Below the pieces are notes generated by a model. That model searched no databases. It saw nothing but the letters and a program-made list of their open reading frames with translations, and was not told the DNA's origin. DNA of 36,454 bases, from positions 1 to 36,454 of the forward strand of contig JAIRSV010000159.1 of assembly GCA_031255275.1 (NCBI GenBank), in the 5' to 3' direction. The position numbers and the translations under genes are program-made. The DNA is from Proteiniphilum sp. (GTDB lineage Bacteria; Bacteroidota; Bacteroidia; Bacteroidales; Dysgonomonadaceae). Shown one piece after another: positions 1-9,235 of this stretch (positions are counted from its first letter, which is position 1; every line of letters begins with the position of its first letter).

Positions 1-41
1 TTGATTTGTAATTTTAGTTGTCCGGCAACTTCTTTAGCCAT
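1..41 (-). CDS. rplK: 50S ribosomal protein L11, N-terminal fragment cut by window edge
   Basis: Reverse strand reads ATGGCTAAAGAAGTTGCCGGACAACTAAAATTACAAATC (MAKEVAGQLKLQI), downstream of nusG as in the conserved secE-nusG-rplK order. Confidence 0.85.
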   Translation of the reverse strand, partial: MAKEVAGQLKLQI

Positions 42-116
42 TTTTTTGATTTTAATAAATTACGGTTTTCGAAACACTTTAAAGAATTTACAGAATCTGC
101 GTAACCAAATATCTGA

Positions 117-659
117 CTATTCTTTCTCTACTTGCATATAACTCAACTCAAGGAGTTGTTTTCTTCCGAAAATTTTCACCATCACTTTGAGCTTTTTCCT
201 CTCTTCGTTCACTTCTTCTACCATTCCGGAGAAACTGCTGAAAGGACCTCCGATCACTCTCACGTTTTCGCCTGTATAGAATTTTATATCCAGTTCATCA
301 CCAGCCTCTTCCAACTCGTCCATTGTTCCGAGAATCCGTTTTACTTCCGATTCCCGTAAAGGTTGGGGATCGGTTGTATTCGGCAGAAAGCCGGCAACAT
401 AATTGATATTCTTCAGTTCGTGAATTACCTCACCCGTCAGTTCAGCTTCAACAAGCACATAACCAGGAAGATAGGCGCGCTCTTTCATCACTTTCTTTCC
501 GTTACGTATTGAGTAAGTCTTTTCTGTGGGGATGAGAACTTGGGAAATGTATTTCCCAAGTTCGGTTTTCTTCATCTCTGATTCAAGATACTCTTTGACT
601 TTATTTTCTTTTCCACTAACAGAACGCAGTACGTACCATTTTTTTCTCTCATCAGTCAT
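117..659 (-). CDS. nusG: Transcription termination/antitermination protein NusG
   Basis: 180-aa ORF with NGN start ([21 protein letters not shown]) and KOW region ([22 protein letters not shown]); between secE and rplK. Confidence 0.97.
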   Translation of the reverse strand: MTDERKKWYVLRSVSGKENKVKEYLESEMKKTELGKYISQVLIPTEKTYSIRNGKKVMKERAYLPGYVLVEAELTGEVIHELKNINYVAGFLPNTTDPQPLRESEVKRILGTMDELEEAGDELDIKFYTGENVRVIGGPFSSFSGMVEEVNEERKKLKVMVKIFGRKQLLELSYMQVEKE

Positions 660-683
660 AGTTAAGTCTCTTTCTTTCAGATT

Positions 684-875
684 TTACAAAATACCGTAGA
701 GAAGCTTTAATATCCACTCAAATAAAGAATCCATACCGAACACTACCAAGGCAATTATAAGGGAAGCAATCAATACAATTACCGTACTGCCGGAAAGTTC
801 TTCTCTTGATGGCCAGGATACCTTATGAACCAATTCATTATAGGAATCGCTGATATATGCAACTACTTTTTTCAT
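684..875 (-). CDS. secE: Preprotein translocase subunit SecE
   Basis: 63-aa single-TM protein with the SecE motif ELVHKVSWPSREEL; upstream of nusG. Confidence 0.95.
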   Translation of the reverse strand: MKKVVAYISDSYNELVHKVSWPSREELSGSTVIVLIASLIIALVVFGMDSLFEWILKLLYGIL

Positions 876-895
876 TTAATTCTGATAGTTTTTTG

Positions 896-968
896 CACGG
901 GTCGAGAGACTCGAACTCCCGACACCTGGTTTTGGAGACCAGTGCTCTACCAACTGAGCTAGACCCGT
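896..968 (-). tRNA. tRNA-Trp (CCA)
   Basis: Reverse strand folds as a cloverleaf: ACGGGTC/GACCCGT acceptor, CTGGT-CTCCAAA-ACCAG anticodon arm, T-arm with GTTCGAG. Confidence 0.95.
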
Positions 969-1076
969 ATAAACCCCGCCCTCCTATCTTTCCCTGCAAG
1001 GGATGGACGTTGCAGGCAAGGTTTTTTAATATTTCCCCCCCGACTTTATTCTCATAAAAAGAGTCAGAGGGAACCG

Positions 1077-2264
1077 TTAATCCAGTAATTCGGTAATCTG
1101 TCCTGCACCGACGGTACGTCCACCTTCGCGGATAGCGAAACGAAGACCTACGTGACATGCTACGGGATAAATCAGTTCTACCTCAATGGTTACGTTATCA
1201 CCGGGCATTACCATTTCCACTCCTTCGGGTAACTGGATTTCTCCGGTTACGTCGAGCGTACGGATGTAGAACTGGGGACGGTATTTGTTATGGAACGGAG
1301 TATGGCGACCACCTTCTTCTTTCTTCAGGATATACACCTCAGCTTTGAATCTGGAGTGAGGTTTCACTTTTCCGGGGTGAGAGATTACCATACCGCGTTT
1401 GATTTCGTCTTTGTCGATACCGCGGAGTAACAAACCTACGTTATCGCCGGCTTGGCCTTCGTCAAGTATCTTACGGAACATTTCCACTCCGGTTACAACC
1501 GACTTCTTGCCTTCAGCGCCGAGTCCGATAATCTGTATTTCTTCGCTTGTTTTGATGATACCGGTTTCGATACGTCCCGTAGCAACGGTGCCGCGGCCAG
1601 TAATCGAGAATACGTCTTCTACCGGCATAAGGAACGGTTTGTCGATATCGCGCGGAGGCAACGGAATCCATTCGTCAACGGCTTTCATTAATTCCAGAAT
1701 CTGTTCTTCCCACCTGGGATCTCCGTTCAGCCCGCCAAGAGCGGAACCGCGGATTACGGGCGTGTTGTCGCCGTCGAAGTTATAGAACGAAAGAAGTTCT
1801 CTCATTTCCATTTCAACCAGTTCTAACATTTCTTCGTCGTTCACTAAGTCTACCTTGTTCATGAAAACAACCAGTTTGGGAACGTTTACCTGACGTGCCA
1901 AAAGGATGTGTTCACGTGTTTGGGGCATCGGTCCATCAGTCGCTGCTACAACGATGATAGCGCCGTCCATCTGAGCGGCGCCCGTAACCATGTTTTTTAC
2001 ATAGTCGGCGTGGCCGGGACAGTCAACGTGAGCGTAGTGGCGGTTTTCAGTTTCATATTCAACATGAGCGGTATTGATCGTGATACCTCTTGCCTTTTCT
2101 TCGGGAGCGTTGTCGATGGAGTCGAACGAACGCACTTCAGAGAAACCTCTTTTCGCTAAAACGGTTGTGATTGCTGCCGTTAAAGTGGTTTTACCGTGGT
2201 CGACATGGCCGAGTGTACCGATGTTCACATGCGGTTTTGTCCGGGAAAAATGTTCTTTTGCCAT
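1077..2264 (-). CDS. tuf: Elongation factor Tu
   Basis: 395-aa ORF with [22 protein letters not shown] and NKVD GTPase motifs. Confidence 0.99.
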   Translation of the reverse strand: MAKEHFSRTKPHVNIGTLGHVDHGKTTLTAAITTVLAKRGFSEVRSFDSIDNAPEEKARGITINTAHVEYETENRHYAHVDCPGHADYVKNMVTGAAQMDGAIIVVAATDGPMPQTREHILLARQVNVPKLVVFMNKVDLVNDEEMLELVEMEMRELLSFYNFDGDNTPVIRGSALGGLNGDPRWEEQILELMKAVDEWIPLPPRDIDKPFLMPVEDVFSITGRGTVATGRIETGIIKTSEEIQIIGLGAEGKKSVVTGVEMFRKILDEGQAGDNVGLLLRGIDKDEIKRGMVISHPGKVKPHSRFKAEVYILKKEEGGRHTPFHNKYRPQFYIRTLDVTGEIQLPEGVEMVMPGDNVTIEVELIYPVACHVGLRFAIREGGRTVGAGQITELLD

Positions 2265-2386
2265 AAAATGTACTATTAGTTAGTTTAAATAAATTTGGAT
2301 ATTCAATTTTACTCTGCTATAAACAATAAAACACAAGATGCATGACTATAGCCTTTCTTGAAATTCATCGATCTGTCTGTTTTTTG

Positions 2387-2458
<72 letters not shown>

Positions 2459-2489
2459 GGAAGAGCAAAACAGTGCTCTTTTCATTAAG

Positions 2490-2562
2490 AGCGGAAGACG
2501 GGACTCAAACCCGCGACCCTCAGCTTGGAAGGCTAATGCTCTATCGACTGAGCTACTTCCGC
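2490..2562 (-). tRNA. tRNA-Gly (TCC)
   Basis: Acceptor GCGGAAG/CTTCCGC, anticodon loop CTTCCAA. Confidence 0.94.
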
Positions 2563-2689
2563 ATTCTAACATGTGTCAATTATTCAATGTGCCAATACAT
2601 CAATGATTATTATTCCTCCCCCGAAGGAACTGTTTCTTTTCTGTTTCAACTGGTCTGTCGGCTCATTTGTACACTAACAAATCAATTTG

Positions 2690-2772
2690 TGGGCAGTGAT
2701 GGATTCGAACCACCGAAGGCGTAAGCCAGCTGAGTTACAGTCAGCCCCATTTGGCCACTCTGGTAACTGCCC
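2690..2772 (-). tRNA. tRNA-Tyr (GTA)
   Basis: Class II tRNA with long variable arm; anticodon arm GCTGA-CTGTAAC-TCAGC; acceptor GGGCAGT/ACTGCCC. Confidence 0.94.
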
Positions 2773-2784
2773 GACATTTCTTTG

Positions 2785-2858
2785 AGCCTCTTGTCGGATT
2801 CGAACCAACGACCCCGAGATTACAAATCACGTGCTCTGGCCAACTGAGCTAAAGAGGC
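2785..2858 (-). tRNA. tRNA-Thr (TGT)
   Basis: Acceptor GCCTCTT/AAGAGGC, anticodon loop TTTGTAA. Confidence 0.93.
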
Positions 2859-2911
2859 TTATTTTCTTTGCATTAACCGCTTCTCCCCAGATTTTAAGAG
2901 AGAAACGGTCG

Positions 2912-2942
2912 CAAAGGTAGTGATATTTTTTTTGACACCAAA
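2912..2942 (-). promoter_or_regulatory. Bacteroidetes housekeeping promoter driving the tRNA-tuf-secE-nusG block
   Basis: Reverse strand TTTG (2939-2942) - N19 - TACCTTTG (2912-2919), matching TTTG-N19-TAnnTTTG. Confidence 0.75.
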
Positions 2943-2946
2943 GCTT

Positions 2947-3261
2947 TTATCTGAAATTTTCGGAGCTATCTCTCTTTTTTTCTTTCGTTTTGAGAATCTG
3001 TTTTTCGATTGCAACAACACACAGATCAATGGCTTCTTCGAAGGTATCAGCCGTTTTGTTGGCAAATGCCTCACTGTGCCTGAGTTTCAGTTTCACAGCT
3101 GCGTCTTTATTTCTCACAGTCTCTGGCTTTATCACTTTTAGGATCACTTCTGCCAGAATGATGTCGTCAGAGAATCGTTTCAGTTTCTTGATTTTTTTCT
3201 CTGCAAACGCTCTCAGTTGATCGGTAGCGTCAAAATTTACAGATTGAATAGTCAGTTCCAT
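2947..3261 (-). CDS. hpf: Ribosome hibernation-promoting factor / RaiA-like protein (HPF family)
   Basis: 104-aa ORF with HPF features (MELTIQSVNFDATDQLRAFAEKKIKKL..., DTFEEAIDLCVVAIEKQI). Confidence 0.88.
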   Translation of the reverse strand: MELTIQSVNFDATDQLRAFAEKKIKKLKRFSDDIILAEVILKVIKPETVRNKDAAVKLKLRHSEAFANKTADTFEEAIDLCVVAIEKQILKTKEKKRDSSENFR

Positions 3262-3273
3262 AATTTCCCTCCT

Positions 3274-4164
3274 TCATTTTTTTGCTCTGGGATGAGCATA
3301 GTGATATGCTTTTTTCAATTCTTCAAAAGTAACATGTGTATAGACCTCCGTGGATGCAAGGCTGGAATGTCCCAGCAGTTCCTTTACCGCGTTGATCTCG
3401 GCTCCGTTGTTCAACATTTCGGTAGCAAAAGAATGGCGCAGCACGTGCGGGCTTTTTTTTGCCAGAGTGGGAATGCTGCCGAGATGATTGTGAACAACAT
3501 TGTACACGAGTTTGGGATATAACGGCCGTCCGTCTTCCTTAACAAAAAGAAAAGGCGATTTATTCTCAATACCGGTGTCTCTGACGGCAATATATTCCTT
3601 CAACTTTTCTTTTGTGGTGTCGGAGAAAGGGATGATACGCTGCTTGTTACGTTTCCCCGTTACCTTGAGCGTACATGCTCCGAAGTCGACGTCGGAATCT
3701 TTCAGGGATATCAATTCTGCCCGGCGCATACCGGTAAGGTATAGCAGTTCGATTAAGAACCGGTCGCGATGTCCTTGGAAATCGTCGGAATATTCCATCG
3801 GATCATCGATCACTTTTTCCATATCCGGATCGTTTACAAACACAGGGAGTTTTTTAGTTGCTTTCGGCCCTGTGACCATTTCAGCGGGATTCCCCACAAT
3901 AACCTTTTTTTTCTTCAGGTACCGGAAGAACGATTTTACCGCGCTGAGTTTTCGGTTCACCGAGCGGGCTTTTAGTCCTTGTCCCATCAGGCGGCTCATC
4001 CAGATACGGATGAGGTCGCTGTCGATTTGCGCTGGATCGAAGGAATCCACTTCGCCAGTAACAAACTCTTCAAATTGAGTAAGGTCGTCGAAATATGAAA
4101 CCTCCGTGTGAGAAGAGTAGTTCTTCTCAACACGGAGATATTGTATAAATTTTTCCTTCCACAT
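3274..4164 (-). CDS. Tyrosine recombinase, XerC/XerD type
   Basis: SAM-like N-terminus (WKEKFIQYLRVEKNYSSHTEVSYFDDL) and catalytic motifs LTGMRRAE, HVLRHSFATEML, LLGHSSLASTEVYTHV; ORF is open to 4188, ATG at 4164 (MWKEKF) judged more likely. Confidence 0.92.
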   Translation of the reverse strand: MWKEKFIQYLRVEKNYSSHTEVSYFDDLTQFEEFVTGEVDSFDPAQIDSDLIRIWMSRLMGQGLKARSVNRKLSAVKSFFRYLKKKKVIVGNPAEMVTGPKATKKLPVFVNDPDMEKVIDDPMEYSDDFQGHRDRFLIELLYLTGMRRAELISLKDSDVDFGACTLKVTGKRNKQRIIPFSDTTKEKLKEYIAVRDTGIENKSPFLFVKEDGRPLYPKLVYNVVHNHLGSIPTLAKKSPHVLRHSFATEMLNNGAEINAVKELLGHSSLASTEVYTHVTFEELKKAYHYAHPRAKK

Positions 4165-4346
4165 TTCGTTAGCCCGTTGATGGTTCACGAAGATAGAGGA
4201 ATTTTTTGGAATACGGGATATATAAAGCTAAAATATTCATTAAATATTCAAAAGGGACTGTCTCGTTCCCTTTTTCCGACCGGATATAGTTGTTAATGGC
4301 TCCGGCAACTCTTTACGCCAGTGGGCTACTGTTCCCGAAAGGAAGA

Positions 4347-4538
4347 TTATTCTTCGCTTTGCTGCAATTGCTGTACGTATATGGCGTGCTGTTTTTTCTT
4401 CCGTTTATCTACGGAAGGCTTCATGAATGCCTGACGCCGGCGCAATTCTTTTATCACGCCGGTTTTTTCATATTTGCGTTTGAATTTTTTCAGGGCTCTT
4501 TCTATGTTTTCGCCTTCTTTTAATTGTACAATGATCAT
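4347..4538 (-). CDS. rpsU: 30S ribosomal protein S21
   Basis: 63-aa basic ORF MIIVQLKEGENIERALKKFKRKYEKTGVIKELRRRQAF matches the S21 family. Confidence 0.96.
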   Translation of the reverse strand: MIIVQLKEGENIERALKKFKRKYEKTGVIKELRRRQAFMKPSVDKRKKKQHAIYVQQLQQSEE

Positions 4539-4815
4539 ATTTGTTGTCTGTTTGATTATTTTTTTGCTAAAGATTATCGTGGTGACCGGTTGTCATACAT
4601 ATATATACGTGTGTACTGTCTGCATGTCGGCTTTGTGACCTGTTTCCCGTTGTATCCGGAATGCCGACCTTTTATTTCCGCCTCATTCCGCTACTCCGAG
4701 TATTTACCCCATAGCCCGTAATCACCGTTTTAGCCCTCGGCATGAAAATTAAGTTTTTTATATCTTCTTTTTTCTGTTTCCTGTTATACAGTAACCTCCT
4801 CTCTGTTTCGGGCTG

Positions 4816-4845
4816 CGAAGGTAAGAATAAAATTATAAATATCAA
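4816..4845 (-). promoter_or_regulatory. Putative promoter for rpsU with a long leader
   Basis: Reverse strand TTG (4843-4845) - N19 - TACCTTCG (4816-4823), near the Bacteroidetes consensus. Confidence 0.5.
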
Positions 4846-4929
4846 TGGTATATAAGCTTGATTTTTTGAGTCAACCGGAATTTCTCAAAAATGTTTTGTC
4901 CCGATTACTATAATGGAGACTCTTCCCCC

Positions 4930-5035
4930 AGGTCTTTGAGAGCTTTCGGGAGCAATTTGGGAACCCTCTTTAAACTTTTTTGGAGCTCCCATGAATTTTC
5001 CTGAGACATCCGAAAACTTTCCTGAGACATCTCTT
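4930..5035. repeat. Degenerate 21-bp-period direct repeat
   Basis: TTTCCTGAGACATC occurs at 4997-5010 and 5018-5031 (21-bp spacing), flanked by more degenerate similar units. Confidence 0.55.
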
Positions 5036-5280
5036 TTTATTTGCTACCGTCGCGATGTTTGCGATGACTTCTCCCGAGCAGGCTAAGCACTTGACAAATT
5101 CCGGGGAAGCAGTTGAAATTTTGCTGCGTCAGCCCTGGGCTTGGATATAATATTTTTGTCTGTTTTCGCTAAAAAGAATATCTTTGGGGAAAATTGCTGA
5201 TGTAGAAATCCGGTAATATGATGATTTGTTGATTTGTGAATCATTTGACCTTTTGGTTTATAATTTCTGGATACTCCATC

Positions 5281-5952
5281 ATGCCGACGGAAAAAAACAG
5301 TTATATGAAAACATTGCGTTTGCCGAAACAATATATTTTGCAATTTGAATCGGTATTCGATAAGATAGGGGCCCTTTGCGAAGTTGGGGCGGAAGCGTCC
5401 ATTGATCGGGTGAACTGGAAGAAGGATTTCCCGAAAATCTTGCCCGTGAAGGTGTGGGCTGCACATGACGGGGAAAAGCTTTACCTTTATTATTCAGTGA
5501 CCGGCGAAGCGGTTCGTGTCGTAAGTACCGAGGATTTCGGGCCGGTTTGGGAGGATAGTTGTGTGGAGTTTTTCATGCAGCGTGAAGGGGAGTATTGCTA
5601 TCGCAATTTCGAATGTAACATGCTGGGTGTGTTGCTTTCCTGCCGACATGAAACAAGGGGGAAGGGCGAAAAACAGATTCTTGATATGCCTTCTGTTTTC
5701 AGGTATAGTACTGTTTGCCACAGGTATGAGGGTGATCGGCAGGTGTGTGACTGGGGCATGTATCTGGAGATACCCAAAAAAGCTATGGGTTTTGGTGTCC
5801 GTGAGTCGCTTTCCGGACAAAGAATAAGGGCCAATTTCTATAAGTGCGGCGATAAAACGCCTGAACCTCATTTTTTAAGCTGGAATCCTATTGATTTGCC
5901 TGAACCGGATTTTCATGTTCCTCAGTTTTTTGGACTGCTGGAGCTGGAATGA
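5281..5952 (+). CDS. Carbohydrate-binding family 9-like domain protein
   Basis: WEDSCVEFFMQ...YRNFECNMLGVLL... and LSWNPIDLPEPDFHVPQFFGLLELE are typical of CBM9-like proteins in Bacteroidetes; start may be 5281 or 5305. Confidence 0.75.
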   Translation: MPTEKNSYMKTLRLPKQYILQFESVFDKIGALCEVGAEASIDRVNWKKDFPKILPVKVWAAHDGEKLYLYYSVTGEAVRVVSTEDFGPVWEDSCVEFFMQREGEYCYRNFECNMLGVLLSCRHETRGKGEKQILDMPSVFRYSTVCHRYEGDRQVCDWGMYLEIPKKAMGFGVRESLSGQRIRANFYKCGDKTPEPHFLSWNPIDLPEPDFHVPQFFGLLELE

Positions 5953-6043
5953 TAGCGATAACCGTTTTGAATCCGAATCGGCATAGCGGCGGAAAGCGCC
6001 GGACGTGGTCGAAATAAGTCTAACTAAAATGAATATGATATAA

Positions 6044-7135
6044 ATGAACGAGATGAATAAACTGAAAGAGATCGTTTCCCGATTCATCGGGGGCGATGCA
6101 GGTGTGGAGATAAAACCGCTTGGCAAGGGTCATATCAATGATTCGTACAAGGTGGTATCGGGCGATAAAGAGTATGTGTTGCAGCGGATTAATCACCACA
6201 TATTTAAGAATGTGCCTGAATTGCAGAATAATATTTACAGGGTGACCGGGCATATCCGCAAAAAATTGCAGGAACAGGGTGTCGCCGATATTTGTCGCCG
6301 TGTCCTCACGCTGATTCCCACACGGGATGGGGCGCTTTTCTGTAGGGACGGCAGGGGGGATTATTGGCGGCTGATGGATTTTATCCGGGAGAGTAAAAGT
6401 TATGATGAGATCAACCCCGAACTGGCTTACCGTGCGGGAATGGCTTTTGGCGATTTCCAGAAAATGTTGGCCGATTTGCCAGGAGAGCCGCTGTTTGAGA
6501 CGATTCCGAATTTTCATAATATGGAGGCGCGCTTGGAGACTTTCCGCGAGGTGGTGAAGGCTGACAAGGCGGGGCGGCTGGACAGGGTGGCCGGATTGGT
6601 AAAGGAAATTGAGGATCGTGCCGAGGAGATGTGCGGGGCGGAAAGGTTATACCGTGAAGGTAAATTGCCCAAACGAATCAATCATTGTGATACCAAGGTG
6701 AATAATATCCTGTTTGATAATGACGACCAGGTGCTTTGCGTGGTGGATTTGGATACTGTGATGCCGGGATACGTACTCTCGGATTTCGGAGATTTTATCC
6801 GGACGGGTGCCAATACCGGTGCGGAAGATGATAGGAGCATTGATAACATATCTGTCGATCTGGCTATTTTCGAGGCATATGCAAAGGGTTACCTGAAGAG
6901 TGCGGCGTCATTCCTCACCGATGTGGAGACGGAGAACCTTGCTTTCGGAGCGAAACTGCTTACATACATGCAGACGGTGCGTTTCTTTACAGATTATATT
7001 GACGGGGATACCTATTATAAGACAGCTTATCCGGAGCATAACCTGGTGCGGACTGAGGCGCAGTTTAAACTGCTGCAGAGCCTCGAGGAAAATTTTGACA
7101 GGATGCGGCAGATCGTAAAGGATGCTGCGGTATAA
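6044..7135 (+). CDS. Aminoglycoside phosphotransferase (APH)-fold kinase, possibly an N-acetylhexosamine kinase-like sugar kinase
   Basis: GKGHINDSYKV...YVLQRINHHIFKN, catalytic INHCDTKVNNILFD, and VVDLDTVMPG. Confidence 0.8.
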   Translation: MNEMNKLKEIVSRFIGGDAGVEIKPLGKGHINDSYKVVSGDKEYVLQRINHHIFKNVPELQNNIYRVTGHIRKKLQEQGVADICRRVLTLIPTRDGALFCRDGRGDYWRLMDFIRESKSYDEINPELAYRAGMAFGDFQKMLADLPGEPLFETIPNFHNMEARLETFREVVKADKAGRLDRVAGLVKEIEDRAEEMCGAERLYREGKLPKRINHCDTKVNNILFDNDDQVLCVVDLDTVMPGYVLSDFGDFIRTGANTGAEDDRSIDNISVDLAIFEAYAKGYLKSAASFLTDVETENLAFGAKLLTYMQTVRFFTDYIDGDTYYKTAYPEHNLVRTEAQFKLLQSLEENFDRMRQIVKDAAV

Positions 7136-7178
7136 TAAATATATTATTTAAAATCAAGCGGTGTAAGGAAAAAATTAC

Positions 7179-7186
7179 TATCTTTG
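7179..7186 (+). promoter_or_regulatory. Putative -7 element TATCTTTG upstream of DUF177 gene
   Basis: Exact TAnnTTTG match about 27 bp upstream of the GTG start at 7213; no clear -33 TTTG seen. Confidence 0.5.
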
Positions 7187-7212
7187 CACCGCTTTATTTT
7201 TGAGGAAAAAAC

Positions 7213-7794
7213 GTGGCAAAATTCAGTTTGTACAATATCTCCCTGAAAAATCTTTCCGAAGGAGTGCATGTCTTTGAGTATGACTTGGACAGGAAATTCT
7301 TCGACGCTATTGACAGCGAGGAGGTGCGGAAGGGTAACGTGAATGTGACGGTCAATGTGCGGAAAACGTCGTTCACCTTTGAATTTAATTTCGATCTCAG
7401 AGGAGTTGTCCAGGTGCCTTGTACGCGTTGCTTGGATGATATGGGCTTGGACGTGGATACGCAGAGCCGGCTGATCGTAAAATTTGGAAGAGAATATTCC
7501 GAGGAAAGTGACGAAATAGTAATTATACCCGAAGAGGAGGGTGAAATCAACATTGCCTGGTTCCTGTATGAATTTATTGCCCTGACTATTCCCATCAAGC
7601 ATGTGCATCCCGCAGGCGAATGTAACAGGGTTGTCTCCTCAAAGTTGCGCAAGCACCGGGCTGTCAGCGCCGACAACACCGCCGATGATGACGGCAAGGT
7701 TACGGATGATGATTTTTTGGACGAGGAGGAGTCGCAGAGTAATGACCCCCGCTGGGATGCGCTCAAGGGGTTGAACCCGGAAGAAAGCTACTGA
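7213..7794 (+). CDS. DUF177 (YceD-like) protein
   Basis: LRGVVQVPCTRCLDD motif and position directly upstream of rpmF. Confidence 0.88.
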   Translation: MAKFSLYNISLKNLSEGVHVFEYDLDRKFFDAIDSEEVRKGNVNVTVNVRKTSFTFEFNFDLRGVVQVPCTRCLDDMGLDVDTQSRLIVKFGREYSEESDEIVIIPEEEGEINIAWFLYEFIALTIPIKHVHPAGECNRVVSSKLRKHRAVSADNTADDDGKVTDDDFLDEEESQSNDPRWDALKGLNPEESY

Positions 7795-7824
7795 GTATAT
7801 AAACAATTATAAAACAGATATAAA

Positions 7825-8010
7825 ATGGCACATCCAAAAAGAAGACAGTCTTCTGCAAGACAAGGGAAAAGAAGATCGCACGATCATGCCAAACTGCCCA
7901 CCGTGGCAATCTGCCCCAACTGCGGAGCATGGCACATATATCACACCGTGTGTGGTGAATGTGGTTACTACAGAGGTAAACTGGCGATAGAGAAAAACAT
8001 AACGGCGTAA
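7825..8010 (+). CDS. rpmF: 50S ribosomal protein L32
   Basis: MAHPKRRQSSARQGKRRSHD with zinc-ribbon cysteines CPNCG...CGECG. Confidence 0.97.
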   Translation: MAHPKRRQSSARQGKRRSHDHAKLPTVAICPNCGAWHIYHTVCGECGYYRGKLAIEKNITA

Positions 8011-8037
8011 TTATCATTTAGTTTTACAGAAAGAGCA

Positions 8038-8075
8038 GACCCTGAAACGTCCGAATCACATTTCAGGGTCTTTTT
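8038..8075 (+). terminator. Rho-independent terminator after rpmF
   Basis: 10-bp perfect stem GACCCTGAAA (8038-8047) / TTTCAGGGTC (8061-8070) followed by TTTTT. Confidence 0.8.
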
Positions 8076-8097
8076 CAATAATTATTTTCCATATACG

Positions 8098-9111
8098 ATG
8101 AGACGATTAAACGCCGTAATCACCGGAATCGCAGCCAAGGTACCGGATTATATTCTCACCAATAAAGAACTGTCTACCATAGTTGATACGTCCGATGAGT
8201 GGATCATGACCAGGGTAGGGATCAGGGAACGACGAATCTTAAAGGATGAAGGGCAGGGTATCTCGGTATTGGGCACGTCGGCCGTGAAAGAGTTGCTGAC
8301 GAAAACGAATACGGTTCCGGAAGAAGTTGATGCGGTAATTTTCGCCACTTCCACGCCCGACCATATCCTTCCTTCGGCGGCCGCTATCGTGGCAGAGAAT
8401 AATGGTATCAAAAACGCTTTCTGTTTCGATATGGAAGTCGCCTGTTCCGGTTTTGTTTACGGACTGGAGATTTGCAGCAGTCTCATCCGGACAGGCAAAT
8501 ATAAAAAGATAATCCTGCTGGCGGGCGACAAGATGTCGTCCATCACCAATTATAAAGACCGGACAACCTGTCCGCTGTTTGGCGATGCGGCAGGAGCGGT
8601 GATGATCGAGCCTACCGAAGAAAATACGGGCGTCATGGATGCGGAACTTCATTCGGACGGAGTGGGCTACCTGCCGCTGCAGGTGAAAGCGGGCGGCAGT
8701 AAATATCCCGCCACGCACGAAACGGTGGGGGATGCACAGCATACTGTATATCAGGACGGGAGAGTGGTTTTCAAACACGCCGTTTTGCGCATGGCCGAAG
8801 TTTCGCTGAATATTATGCAGCGCAACAGCCTTTCCGTCGACGATGTGGACTGGCTGGTTCCCCATCAGGCCAATATGCGAATCATTGACGCCGTGATAGA
8901 CCGCACCGGATTACCGCGCGAAAAAGTGATGATCAATATCGAACGTTACGGAAATACCAGCGCGGGAACCATCCCGCTTTGCCTGTGGGAATGGGAGCCT
9001 GAACTGAAAAAGGGTGACAACATTATCCTGGTTGCCTTCGGAGCAGGTTTCTCTTGGGGAAGCGTTTTCCTGAAATGGGGGTACAACGGGACAGCGAACG
9101 ATAATAGATAG
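8098..9111 (+). CDS. fabH: 3-oxoacyl-[acyl-carrier-protein] synthase III
   Basis: KAS III motifs including [26 protein letters not shown] and [11 protein letters not shown]; rpmF-fabH synteny. Confidence 0.97.
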   Translation: MRRLNAVITGIAAKVPDYILTNKELSTIVDTSDEWIMTRVGIRERRILKDEGQGISVLGTSAVKELLTKTNTVPEEVDAVIFATSTPDHILPSAAAIVAENNGIKNAFCFDMEVACSGFVYGLEICSSLIRTGKYKKIILLAGDKMSSITNYKDRTTCPLFGDAAGAVMIEPTEENTGVMDAELHSDGVGYLPLQVKAGGSKYPATHETVGDAQHTVYQDGRVVFKHAVLRMAEVSLNIMQRNSLSVDDVDWLVPHQANMRIIDAVIDRTGLPREKVMINIERYGNTSAGTIPLCLWEWEPELKKGDNIILVAFGAGFSWGSVFLKWGYNGTANDNR

Positions 9112-9146
9112 TGAAAGCCCATTGAAAAAGAAGGTGATACATCATG

Positions 9147-9172
9147 AACGCATCGGAAACGATGCGTTTTTT
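9147..9172 (+). terminator. Rho-independent terminator after fabH
   Basis: AACGCATCG-GAAA-CGATGCGTT followed by a T-run. Confidence 0.75.
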
Positions 9173-9235
9173 ATCTTTACCGGACAACGAAGAGGAAAAA
9201 TCGTTCAGCAAATGTTCTGTTAACGAGTTATAAGT

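Noticed and set aside
838-1158. ORFs spanning tRNA-Trp and the tuf 3' end
   Set aside because: They overlap the tRNA and tuf; spurious.
2615-2625. CCTCCCCCGAA between tRNA-Gly and tRNA-Tyr, identical to 11 nt of the array core
   Set aside because: Single short match without a 21-bp periodic neighbour; likely chance, though worth including in a genome-wide scan.
3274-4164. Tyrosine recombinase next to a tRNA cluster as a possible integrative element
   Set aside because: It looks like the housekeeping XerC/D gene in the conserved rpsU-xer-hpf order; no attachment repeats or mobile cargo seen.
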